DNA from: Actinomycetospora soli
GTDB taxonomy: Bacteria; Actinomycetota; Actinomycetes; Mycobacteriales; Pseudonocardiaceae
Assembly (NCBI RefSeq): GCF_021026295.1
Contig: NZ_JAJNDA010000005.1
Coordinates: 62,001 to 126,000 of the forward strand
Reading direction: 5' to 3'
Length of the DNA: 64,000 nucleotides
Shown here: in pieces, positions 1 to 7,546 of the stretch
Numbering within the stretch: position 1 is the first letter of the stretch
How the letters are laid out: each line of letters begins with the position of its first letter
The notes under the pieces: generated by a model
Database searches by the model: none
Told to the model about the DNA's origin: nothing
The model's input: the letters and a program-made list of their open reading frames with translations, nothing else
Made by a program: the position numbers and the translations under genes

Positions 1-71
1 GCCGGCATGCCGCCAACGTAGCCGCGAGTCGGCAGGATCCGAACCGGTCGTCCCGTGGGCCGCCGGCGCAC

Positions 72-256
72 GATCCGGACCTGCGGAGCGATGTGGTCGC
101 TGGGCGAGCACTTCGCGCGGCGCGTTGGGATCTTGGGGGACGGGTCGGGACGTCGACCCGCCGTCGGGATGGGCGAGGTGCTGGTGGCGCAAGATCCGGA
201 CCTGCGGAGCGAAGTGCTCGCTGAGCGAGCACTTCGCTCCGCGCGTCGGGATCTTG
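72..256. repeat. Two copies of a 64-bp hairpin repeat
   Basis: Positions 72-135 and 193-256 are imperfect direct copies starting gatccggacctgcggagcga and ending ggatcttg. The second copy folds into a near-perfect palindrome: 18-bp arms at 204-221 and 225-242 with a 3-nt loop, plus outer arms 190-197 and 249-256. The first copy is decayed in its left arm. No protein-like frame is convincing in positions 1-305. Either a dispersed palindromic repeat or transcription terminators for a gene upstream of the window. Confidence 0.75.
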
Positions 257-305
257 CTCGACGTGGAGGTGGCGCTCACGGGCCGGAGGCGGTAGATCAC
301 CGGGC

Positions 306-1667
306 ATGACCACTGCATCCGGCGTCCCGCGCGGCAGCTCCGCTCCGCTGCGTGCCGCAGCGTCCGGCGTCCCGCGCGGCAGCTCCGCTCCGCTGCGTGC
401 CGCAGCAGCCGGCGTCCCGCGCGGCAGCTCCGCTCCGCTGCGTGTCGCAGCGGGGTGGACCGAGCGGGTCCAGCACTACCGGGAGCGGTTCGGCACGTTC
501 CTGGAGATCGAGGTCGGGCCGCTCGAGGAGGAGCTGGCGCGCCAGGACGTCGGCACCCCGTTCAACCCACACCTCGACGACGCCGGCCGCATGCACCCCG
601 CGGTGTGGGAGGCCCGGCGGGAGGCGCAGCGCCGGTCGGCGGCGGCCGGGCTGTACGCCCCGCACGTGCCCGGGCCGGGGACCACCCGGTTCACCCGCCC
701 CGAGATGCAGCACGTCGAGGAGTTCGTCTACCACCGCAGCGGGCTCGGCCTCGGGCTCGCCGCCCTGGCATGGACCGAGGGGCCGAACGACGCGATCGAG
801 TACTGCACGCCCGCCGCGCGCGAGCACTGGGTCGACCCGCTGAAGCGCGCCGAGATCACCGCCGCGTTCGCGAACACCGAGCCGAGCGTCGGCACCGACG
901 TCCTGGCCATCACCACGCGGGCGCGCCAGGACGGCGACGACTGGATCCTCGACGGCCACAAGGCGTGGATCACCAACGCGCACTTCTGCGACGTCATCCA
1001 GGTCACCGCCGTCACCGAGCCCGGCGCCGGGACGCGCAGCCTGACGATGTTCCTCGTCGACGCGAACGCGCCCGGCGTCACCCGGGGCCGCGACATCCCG
1101 ACGATGCTCGACGACGGCCTCACCGGCGAACTGCACTTCGACGGCGTCCGCATCCCGGCCGAGGACGTGGTGGGGCAGCCCGGCGACGGGTTCGCGCTGG
1201 CGATGACGTGGATCAACTGGCGACGGATGATCCGCGGCGGGATGTGCGCCGGGTGGGGGCAGTGGCTGCTGGAGCGCGCCGTCGGCCGGGCGCGCACCCG
1301 GACGGTCGGCGGTCGGCCGATCGCCGAGCAGCAGGTCGTCGCGCACATGCTCGCCGACATGGACGCCGACGTGTACACCGCGCGGGCGGCGTCGCTGCAG
1401 CTGCAGGTCGACCTGGAGGCGTTGCCCGGCGGCCCGGCCGCGGTGCCGCTCGACCCGGCCGGCCCGCGCCTGATGAGCCTGCTCAAGGTGGTCAACGACG
1501 AGGCGTTCTTCCGGGTCGCGGACCGCGCGATGCAGGTCCACGGCGGCGCGGGACTCCGGAAGGGCTCGCCGGAGGAGAAGCTCTTCCGCATCGCGCGGAA
1601 CCTCAGGATCCCGGCGGGGACCGACGAGATCCAGCGCAACGCGATCGCGCGGGGCCTGCTGCGGTGA
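306..1667 (+). CDS. Acyl-CoA dehydrogenase family protein
   Basis: A 453-residue flavoprotein of the acyl-CoA dehydrogenase family, expected to introduce an alpha-beta double bond into an acyl-CoA thioester using FAD and passing electrons to ETF. The helical N-domain (about 50-165), central beta domain with an NTEPSVGTD-like FAD segment and TGHKAWITNA-type strand, and C-terminal helical domain ending near GTDEIQRNAIARGLL are all visible. The ATG at 306 is the only usual start codon before residue 96, and starting at 96 would delete the N-domain; a ggagg lies about 17 nt upstream. The first 48 residues are three 15-residue repeats encoded by 45-bp tandem DNA repeats and are not part of the fold. 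The stop overlaps the next start (GTGA). Substrate unknown. Confidence 0.9.
   Translation: MTTASGVPRGSSAPLRAAASGVPRGSSAPLRAAAAGVPRGSSAPLRVAAGWTERVQHYRERFGTFLEIEVGPLEEELARQDVGTPFNPHLDDAGRMHPAVWEARREAQRRSAAAGLYAPHVPGPGTTRFTRPEMQHVEEFVYHRSGLGLGLAALAWTEGPNDAIEYCTPAAREHWVDPLKRAEITAAFANTEPSVGTDVLAITTRARQDGDDWILDGHKAWITNAHFCDVIQVTAVTEPGAGTRSLTMFLVDANAPGVTRGRDIPTMLDDGLTGELHFDGVRIPAEDVVGQPGDGFALAMTWINWRRMIRGGMCAGWGQWLLERAVGRARTRTVGGRPIAEQQVVAHMLADMDADVYTARAASLQLQVDLEALPGGPAAVPLDPAGPRLMSLLKVVNDEAFFRVADRAMQVHGGAGLRKGSPEEKLFRIARNLRIPAGTDEIQRNAIARGLLR
321..455 (+). repeat. 45-bp tandem repeat, three copies
   Basis: Three nearly identical units at 321-365, 366-410 and 411-455, each starting ggcgtcccgcgcggcagctc. 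Each unit contains a gcggca/tgccgc inverted pair. The period is a multiple of three, so the repeat is read in frame as a 15-residue peptide at the start of the acyl-CoA dehydrogenase. Confidence 0.95.
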
Positions 1668-2167
1668 CCCTCGCCGCCGTCACGGGCCGCTTCCAGCCGG
1701 TGCACGACCAGCACCTCGAGCTGTTCGCCCACGCGCTCGCCCACCACGACGAGCTCGTGGTGGCCGTGACCAACCCCGACCGCGGGGCCCGTCGTCGGGA
1801 AGCCACCTCGGAACACCGGCACACCGACGCGGCGAACCCGTTCACGTTCCACCAGCGGGTCCGGCTGCTGACGGCCGCTCTCGCGGGGGCCGGCCTGACG
1901 GCGACGGTGGTGCCGTTCGACCTCACCCGTCCCGAGGTCTGGGGTGAGTACGTCCCGCTCGACGCGCAGCACTACGTGCGGGCGTACTCGGCCTGGGAGG
2001 TGGAGAAGGCCGCGCAGCTGCGCGCCGGCGGCTACGCGGTGACCGTGCTCGACGGCGACCCGGGGGCGAAGCTCGACGCGACCGACATCCGGGCCGGGTT
2101 CGACGACGGGTCCTGGGAGCGGCTGGTGCCCGCGTCGACCGTCCCCGTCCTCAGGAGCCTGCTCTGA
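1664..2167 (+). CDS. Cytidylyltransferase-fold nucleotidyltransferase (NMN adenylyltransferase-like)
   Basis: A 167-residue protein with the HIGH-superfamily nucleotidyltransferase signature at its N-terminus: GRFQPVHDQH at residues 8-17 resembles the GRFQPxHxGH motif of archaeal NadM-type nicotinamide-nucleotide adenylyltransferases. The last motif glycine is replaced by Gln, and the usual C-terminal ISST-type motif appears as DATDIRAGF. It starts at GTG 1664, overlapping the upstream stop, so it is translationally coupled to the acyl-CoA dehydrogenase gene. Transfer of a nucleotidyl group is the family role; NAD synthesis is one possibility, but the altered motif leaves the substrate open. 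Confidence 0.75.
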   Translation: MTLAAVTGRFQPVHDQHLELFAHALAHHDELVVAVTNPDRGARRREATSEHRHTDAANPFTFHQRVRLLTAALAGAGLTATVVPFDLTRPEVWGEYVPLDAQHYVRAYSAWEVEKAAQLRAGGYAVTVLDGDPGAKLDATDIRAGFDDGSWERLVPASTVPVLRSLL

Positions 2168-2217
2168 TCGCGTACGGCGAGACCCAGCCCCGGCTCGTCG
2201 ACGACCGGCTGCCGGTC

Positions 2218-3486
2218 GTGCTGGTGGTCCTCGACGGGCTCGGCGACCGTCCGGTCCCGGAGCTCGGCGACCGGACCCCCGCCGAGGCCGCGCACACCCC
2301 GGTCCTCGACGCGCTCGCCGCCCGCGGCTGCTCCGGGTGGCACCTGCCGTTCGGCTGGGGCCGCGCGCCGGCCTCGGAGCTCGCGCACTGGGCGATGTTC
2401 GGGTTCGGCGACGTGCCGTTCCCGGGTCGGGCGGTGCTGGAGGCGCTCGGTGCGGGCCTCGAGGTCCCGACGGGGACGGCGGTCACCCATGCCGCCCTCC
2501 GCGCCTCGCGCGTCGAGGACGGCCGGGTGTGGATCACCGGCCGGTGCGCTCCCGACGACGCCGACGACGCGGCCGCGCTGTTCGAGGCGGTGCGGCCGGT
2601 GGCCGCCGGCCACGGGGTCGAGCTGCGGCCGCTCGGGCGCCGCGGGGAGGCGTTGCTGACGCTGCCCGGGCACGACGACGGGTCCGTGACGGACTCCGAT
2701 CCGTTCTTCGAGGACCGGCACCCCTGGTTGGCCGTGCAGCCCTGCACCCCGTCGGCGGCCGCGACGGCGGAGACGCTCACGACGTTCCTGCGCGAGGCCC
2801 GGCGCACGTTGGTCGGGCACCCGGTCAACCGGCGCCGCTGGGGTCGCCCGCCGCTCGACGTCCTGACGACGAAGTGGTCCGGCCGGCGCGACCCGCTGCC
2901 CTCGTTCACCGAGGTCACCGGGGTCGACGGGGCCGCCGTCACGTCCACCGGCCTCTACCGCGGGATCGCCGCGCTGCTCGGGATGGACGCGCGGCACCTG
3001 GCCCCCGCACCCGACGTCGGGACCGACCTCGCGGCCCGGCTGGAGGCGGCGGACGAGCTGATCGCGGGCGGCGCGCGGTTCGTGCACGTGCACACGAAGG
3101 CGACCGACGAGGCCGGGCACACGAAGCGGCCCCGGGCCAAGCTCGAGGTGCTGGAGGCGGCCGACCCCGGGCTGGCCGGGCTGCTGGAGCTCGCCGAGCG
3201 CGCGGTGGTGGCCGTGACCGGCGACCACGCGACGCCGTCGGTCGACGGCGTGCTGCACACCGGTGACCCGACCCCGCTCGTCGTCGCCGGCCCGACCGTC
3301 CGGCCGGACCCCGTGACCGCCTTCGGCGAGGCACCCGCGGCCTCCGGCTGGTACGGCCGGATCACCGCCGCCGAACTGCTGCCACTGCTGTTCGGCTCGG
3401 CCAACCGGCCCGACTTCCTCGGTCACCGCCCGTCGCCGCGCCGCACCCTCGCCCTGCCCGACCACCCGGAGCCGATGACCCCCTAG
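2218..3486 (+). CDS. apgM: 2,3-bisphosphoglycerate-independent phosphoglycerate mutase, archaeal ApgM type
   Basis: Alkaline-phosphatase-superfamily phosphoglycerate mutase, about 422 residues, interconverting 3- and 2-phosphoglycerate. The metal-binding opening VVLDGLGDRPVPELG, the VHTKATDEAGH segment and the late VTGDHATPS metal motif are all present. GTG 2218 is the first ordinary start, but it falls inside the first beta strand. The frame is open upstream to 2164, and an aggag at 2152-2156 sits 10 nt before an in-frame ATC at 2167, so translation may begin at a non-canonical codon. The stop shares the palindromic ctag at 3483-3486 with the converging transporter gene. Confidence 0.88.
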   Translation: MLVVLDGLGDRPVPELGDRTPAEAAHTPVLDALAARGCSGWHLPFGWGRAPASELAHWAMFGFGDVPFPGRAVLEALGAGLEVPTGTAVTHAALRASRVEDGRVWITGRCAPDDADDAAALFEAVRPVAAGHGVELRPLGRRGEALLTLPGHDDGSVTDSDPFFEDRHPWLAVQPCTPSAAATAETLTTFLREARRTLVGHPVNRRRWGRPPLDVLTTKWSGRRDPLPSFTEVTGVDGAAVTSTGLYRGIAALLGMDARHLAPAPDVGTDLAARLEAADELIAGGARFVHVHTKATDEAGHTKRPRAKLEVLEAADPGLAGLLELAERAVVAVTGDHATPSVDGVLHTGDPTPLVVAGPTVRPDPVTAFGEAPAASGWYGRITAAELLPLLFGSANRPDFLGHRPSPRRTLALPDHPEPMTP

Positions 3487-4859
3487 AGCACCTGCCCGAG
3501 CGCGAGGGTGAAGCCGAGGCCGACGACCGACGCGATCGACACCCCGAGCGAGCAGGTCTTCAACGCCCCGCGCACGCTCTGGCCGAGCAGGGACTGGAGC
3601 AGCCAGAAGGTGTTGCTCGTGACGTGCACCGCGAAGAGCGCGCCGCTGCCCGCGGCGAGGGCGACGAGCACCGGGTCCAGACCGATCGCCGGGGCGACCG
3701 GGGCGAGGATGCCGGCCGCGGTGATCGCGGAGATCGTCACCGAGCCGACCGCGACGTGCAGCACCGCTGCGGTGAGCCACACGGTCGCGAGGGGCAGCGC
3801 GGTGTTCGCCGAGAACAGGCCGCCGAGGACGTCGCCGAGCCCCGACCGGGAGATCGCCTCGGCCAGCGAGCCGCCGACCCCCGTCAGGACGAGGATCAGC
3901 CCGCTCTCCCGGAAACCCTCGGCGAGCGGCTCCTCCGAACCCTCCCGACCCAGCACCCGCCGGGCCACCACCATCGTGCCGAGCACGCCGAGGAGCAGGG
4001 CGATCGGCGGCGCCGACACGACCGCGAGCACGGGGTGTCCGAGCCCGGCGACCTCGGCCACGGCCCCGGCCGCGATGAGCAGCAGCGCCCCCAGCAGCGG
4101 CGCCAGCATCACCGGCAGCGAGGTCTTCCCGACGACGGGTGCGGCCTCCGTGGCCGTCGCGGGTGCCGGTCCCGGCTGCTCGACGGCGGGATGATCGACG
4201 GCGGGCGGCTCGACGGCGGGCGGTTCGTCGCGCGCCGGGTCCCACCAGCGGGACAGCAGGGCGCCGGTGACGGCGGTGGCGACGATGACGGTCGGGACGA
4301 GGACCAGGACACCGAACAGCAGCATGCGCCCGAGGGGGACGCCGAGGACACCGGCGATCGCGACGGTGCCGATGCCGGGCACCATCATCACGATCCCGCA
4401 CTCGCACCCGATGGCGAGGGCGGCCGCCATCCGCGGGACGCCACCCGGGCCGATCCGGGCGGCGATCCGGCGGGCGAGCGGCGCGGCGATCACGAGCAGG
4501 ACGTCGACGAAGATCGGCTGGAGCACGGTCGCGCACGCCACCGCCATCGTCTGCGGCATCCGGCGCGGCCCGAACCACCGGAGCAGCGTCGCGACGAGAC
4601 GCTCGATCGCGCCCATCGCCCGGAGCAGCGACCCGATGAGCACGCCGAAGGCGATGAGCAGGCCCGCCTCGGCGAGGATGTCGCCGAAGCCGTCGGTCAG
4701 GGCCTCGACGGTGCCGACGGGGCCCTGACCGGTCGCGAGGCCGACGGCCGTGGCGGCCAGGGCGAGGACGACGGCCGGGTGCACCCGGAGCCGCACGATG
4801 AGCAGCACCGCGAGCAGGACGACGACCGCCGTGACGGTGACGAGGTACCAACCGGGCAT
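3483..4859 (-). CDS. GntP-family gluconate/organic acid permease
   Basis: A 458-residue integral membrane protein of the GntP (gluconate:H+ symporter) family. Many hydrophobic spans are visible, beginning with the first helix at residues 5-25; FADVLLVIAAP-like and VGSVTISAITAAGI segments match the family. A cytoplasmic loop near residues 215-240 is unusual, with a Pro-rich repeat of EPPAVE/DHPAVE units that may tolerate length variation. The gene converges on apgM with the stop codons overlapping in a single ctag. There is no neighbouring gluconate kinase, so the substrate could be gluconate, glycerate or another hydroxy acid. Confidence 0.88.
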   Translation of the reverse strand: MPGWYLVTVTAVVVLLAVLLIVRLRVHPAVVLALAATAVGLATGQGPVGTVEALTDGFGDILAEAGLLIAFGVLIGSLLRAMGAIERLVATLLRWFGPRRMPQTMAVACATVLQPIFVDVLLVIAAPLARRIAARIGPGGVPRMAAALAIGCECGIVMMVPGIGTVAIAGVLGVPLGRMLLFGVLVLVPTVIVATAVTGALLSRWWDPARDEPPAVEPPAVDHPAVEQPGPAPATATEAAPVVGKTSLPVMLAPLLGALLLIAAGAVAEVAGLGHPVLAVVSAPPIALLLGVLGTMVVARRVLGREGSEEPLAEGFRESGLILVLTGVGGSLAEAISRSGLGDVLGGLFSANTALPLATVWLTAAVLHVAVGSVTISAITAAGILAPVAPAIGLDPVLVALAAGSGALFAVHVTSNTFWLLQSLLGQSVRGALKTCSLGVSIASVVGLGFTLALGQVL

Positions 4860-4965
4860 CAGGTCATCATCGGGAAACGGACATCACGTGTCGAACCGGG
4901 ACCATCCGCCGGCGAGCTGCCGTTCACCCCTCTGACCTGCGCGTTCGCAGTGCCACACTCCGGGC

Positions 4966-6525
4966 ATGACGACGACCGCGGACGCACCCGCCGTCGAGAA
5001 GCCGGCGGCGCCGCCGGCGCCCGCCCCGGTGCGGCAGGACCCGCCGTCGGGACGGAGCACCCCCTGGATCGTGGCGCTGCTGGTGCTCGTCACCGGCATG
5101 TTCATGTCGGTGCTCGACGTCAGCATCGTCAACGTCGCGATCCCGTCGATGCAGAAGGACTTCGGGGTCACCACCGACGAGATCCAGTGGGTGTCGACGG
5201 CGTACTCGCTCGCCCTCGGCGTGATCGTGCCGGTGAGCGCGTGGCTGGGGGAGCGGCTGGGGCTGGGGCGCGCCTACGTGCTCTCGCTGGTCGGGTTCGG
5301 CCTCGGCTCCGCGCTGTGCGGGCTCGCCTGGGACATCAACTCGATGATCGCGTTCCGCATCCTGCAGGCGGTCCCGGGCGGGATCATCCCCGTCGTCGCG
5401 CTGTCGATGGTCTACCGGATCGTGCCGCGCGAGCGGATCGGCGCGGCCATGGGGATGTACGGGCTGGGGATCGTCTTCGCGCCCGCCGTCGGGCCGACCC
5501 TCGGCGGCTATCTCGTCGAGTACGTCGACTGGCGGCTCATCTTCTTCATCAACGTGCCGATCGGCGTCGTCGGCGCGGTCGCGGCCGTGGTGTGGCTGCC
5601 GATGGAGCGCGGGGCGCGCGGCCGCCGCTTCGACGTCCTGGGCTTCCTGACGATCGCCGTGGGCCTGTTCTCGCTGCTCCTGGCCCTGTCGGAGGGGCAG
5701 TCGTGGGGCTGGACCTCGTACCCGGTGCTGATCCTGCTCACCGTGGGGCTGCTCTCGCTCGCGCTGTTCGTGGTGATCGAGCTCGAGGTCGACCAGCCGC
5801 TGCTGGACGTGCGCGTCTTCTCGTCCTGGCCGTTCACCAACTCGTTGCTGCTGATCGCCGTGCTGTCGGTGGGCCTGTTCGGGGTGCTGTTCTTCATCCC
5901 GCTCTTCCTGCAGCAGAGCCAGGGACTCGGGGCGTTCGACACGGGGCTGCTGCTGTTGCCGCAGGCGCTCGTGATGGGTCTGCTCATGCCGGTGGCGGGG
6001 CGGCTGTACGACACGATCGGGCCACGCCGGCCCGCCGTGATCGGGCTGACGATCCTGGCGCTCGGGACGTGGATGCTGCGTGACCTGTCGATCGACACGT
6101 CGTGGGACGAGCTGCGGTGGATCCTCGTGTTCCGGGCGGTCGGGATGGGCCTCGCGATGATGCCGATCATGACCGGCGGCATCTCCGCCGTCCCGCCCGA
6201 CCGCGTCTCGGGCGCGAGCGCGTTCAACAACGTCACGCAGCGGACCACCTCGGCCATGGGGCTCGCGGCGCTCACCGCCCTGCTCTCCGCGCAGCAGGCG
6301 CAGGAGGGCAGCGACACCGGCGCGGCGACGCACATGGCGCCGCACACGCCGATGCTCGAGCAGTACCTGAGCTACTCGCAGGTGCAGGCGCACGCCTTCG
6401 TCACCGCGGTCGACGACCTCATGATGGTGACGGCGGGGCTCACCGCGCTGGGAGTGCTGCTGGCGTTCCGCCTGCGCTCCGGGCCGGCGCCGGCCCCGTC
6501 GTCGGGACCCGCCGTCATGGAGTGA
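4966..6525 (+). CDS. MFS drug efflux transporter, DHA2 (EmrB/QacA) family
   Basis: A 519-residue major facilitator with about 14 membrane spans. Recognisable motifs are LDVSIVNVAIPSMQKDFG in the first span (DHA2 motif D1), an altered motif A loop after span 2, and GPTLGGYLVEYVDWR (antiporter motif C) in span 5. Such proteins export cationic drugs or other toxic compounds with proton antiport. An Ala/Pro-rich N-terminal tail of about 35 residues precedes span 1. It stands alone, but its 3' end overlaps the convergent WYL regulator by 11 bp, so a regulatory link is possible though not shown. Confidence 0.92.
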   Translation: MTTTADAPAVEKPAAPPAPAPVRQDPPSGRSTPWIVALLVLVTGMFMSVLDVSIVNVAIPSMQKDFGVTTDEIQWVSTAYSLALGVIVPVSAWLGERLGLGRAYVLSLVGFGLGSALCGLAWDINSMIAFRILQAVPGGIIPVVALSMVYRIVPRERIGAAMGMYGLGIVFAPAVGPTLGGYLVEYVDWRLIFFINVPIGVVGAVAAVVWLPMERGARGRRFDVLGFLTIAVGLFSLLLALSEGQSWGWTSYPVLILLTVGLLSLALFVVIELEVDQPLLDVRVFSSWPFTNSLLLIAVLSVGLFGVLFFIPLFLQQSQGLGAFDTGLLLLPQALVMGLLMPVAGRLYDTIGPRRPAVIGLTILALGTWMLRDLSIDTSWDELRWILVFRAVGMGLAMMPIMTGGISAVPPDRVSGASAFNNVTQRTTSAMGLAALTALLSAQQAQEGSDTGAATHMAPHTPMLEQYLSYSQVQAHAFVTAVDDLMMVTAGLTALGVLLAFRLRSGPAPAPSSGPAVME

Positions 6526-7444
6526 GGCCGCGGGCCTCGACGAACGCCGCGCGCAGTGCGGCGGGCCCGATGTGCGACATCCGGGCGCCGAAGGTGAGGT
6601 AGAGCCCGGCCAGCCCGATCCAGGACCAGGCACCCATGGTCAGGCGGCAGGTCGTGGCGTCGACGACGTCCACGACGGCGCCGCCGGGGGCGAACTCGGC
6701 GACCATGGCCGCGGGCAGGTCGAGGTGCGCCTCGCCGAGGCAGGGCCAGGGCGCGGGGTGGCCGCCGCGGTCGGGCGTGGTCCGGACGAGGCTCACGGGG
6801 TCGGTGGGCAGGGCGCGCGGCCGGAAGCGCGCGTGCGTCGGGGCGTGCAGGTGGATGCGGTCGAGGCGCAGCACCCGCCACTCGTCGGCCGTGTGAGCCA
6901 CGAGGTACCAGCGGGCGGCCCAGACGACGAGGTGGTGGGGCTCGACGCGCAGCTCCTCCTCGTTGTGGGTCACCCGCAGCACCTGGGTGTCCCGCACGGC
7001 CCGTCCGACCTGCTCGACGACCGCGGCGTCGATGGGCTCGGCGGGGAACTCCCACTGGTTCGGGACGACGGTGACGGTGAAGGCGTCGGCGGTCGGGCGC
7101 AGGCGGCGGGGGAGGGCGTTCGTGACGGTGGTCCGGGCTCTCCGCGCCGACTCCTCGATCCCGCGGAGCACGGCCGTCGAGGTCTGGAGCGCGATGACCG
7201 TGGCCACGGCCTGGTCCTCGTCGAACACGATCGGCGGGACCGCACCGCCCGGTCCGAGCCGGTAGCCGCCGTGCACGCCCTTGACCGGTTCGACCGCGTA
7301 GCCGAGCTCCCGGAGCGTGTCGACGTCGCGGCGCAGTGTGCGGTCGGAGACTTCGAGCCGTTCGCGCAGCTCCCGCCCCGGGATCGTGCGCCCGGTACCG
7401 AGGAGGGACAGGAGAGTCAGCGTCCGGGCGGAGGTCGTGGGCAC
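6515..7444 (-). CDS. WYL-domain transcriptional regulator
   Basis: A 309-residue regulator with an N-terminal winged helix of the HTH_11/DeoR class (residues 5-60; SDRTLRRDVDTLRELGY is the recognition region) and a WYL domain around 130-200 carrying VWAARWYLVAHTADEWR. WYL domains bind small molecules or nucleic acid and often control stress or DNA-damage genes. The start was set at GTG 7444 because the helix-turn-helix begins right after it; upstream sequence is the intergenic region. It is divergent from the SOS-boxed DUF222 gene and converges with the MFS exporter, either of which could be a target. Confidence 0.9.
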   Translation of the reverse strand: MPTTSARTLTLLSLLGTGRTIPGRELRERLEVSDRTLRRDVDTLRELGYAVEPVKGVHGGYRLGPGGAVPPIVFDEDQAVATVIALQTSTAVLRGIEESARRARTTVTNALPRRLRPTADAFTVTVVPNQWEFPAEPIDAAVVEQVGRAVRDTQVLRVTHNEEELRVEPHHLVVWAARWYLVAHTADEWRVLRLDRIHLHAPTHARFRPRALPTDPVSLVRTTPDRGGHPAPWPCLGEAHLDLPAAMVAEFAPGGAVVDVVDATTCRLTMGAWSWIGLAGLYLTFGARMSHIGPAALRAAFVEARGLTP

Positions 7445-7520
7445 GGGGTGAGGATGCCGGGTTGATCGCGGTTGATCCGTTCGCGATCGAGAAGTTGCTC
7501 CGGACGGACTCTGGATCTTC

Positions 7521-7536
7521 TCGAACTGGTGTTCGA
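7521..7536. promoter_or_regulatory. LexA (SOS) box
   Basis: TCGAACTGGTGTTCGA is a perfect palindromic GAAC-N4-GTTC, the LexA operator of Gram-positive bacteria and mycobacteria. It ends 10 bp before the ATG of the DUF222/HNH gene, where bound LexA would block expression until DNA damage. Confidence 0.85.
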
Positions 7537-7546
7537 TCGTAGGGGT

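Noticed and set aside
55-309. 84-codon frame over the first repeat region
   Set aside because: Lies mainly in palindromic repeat DNA, with no SD and no recognisable protein.
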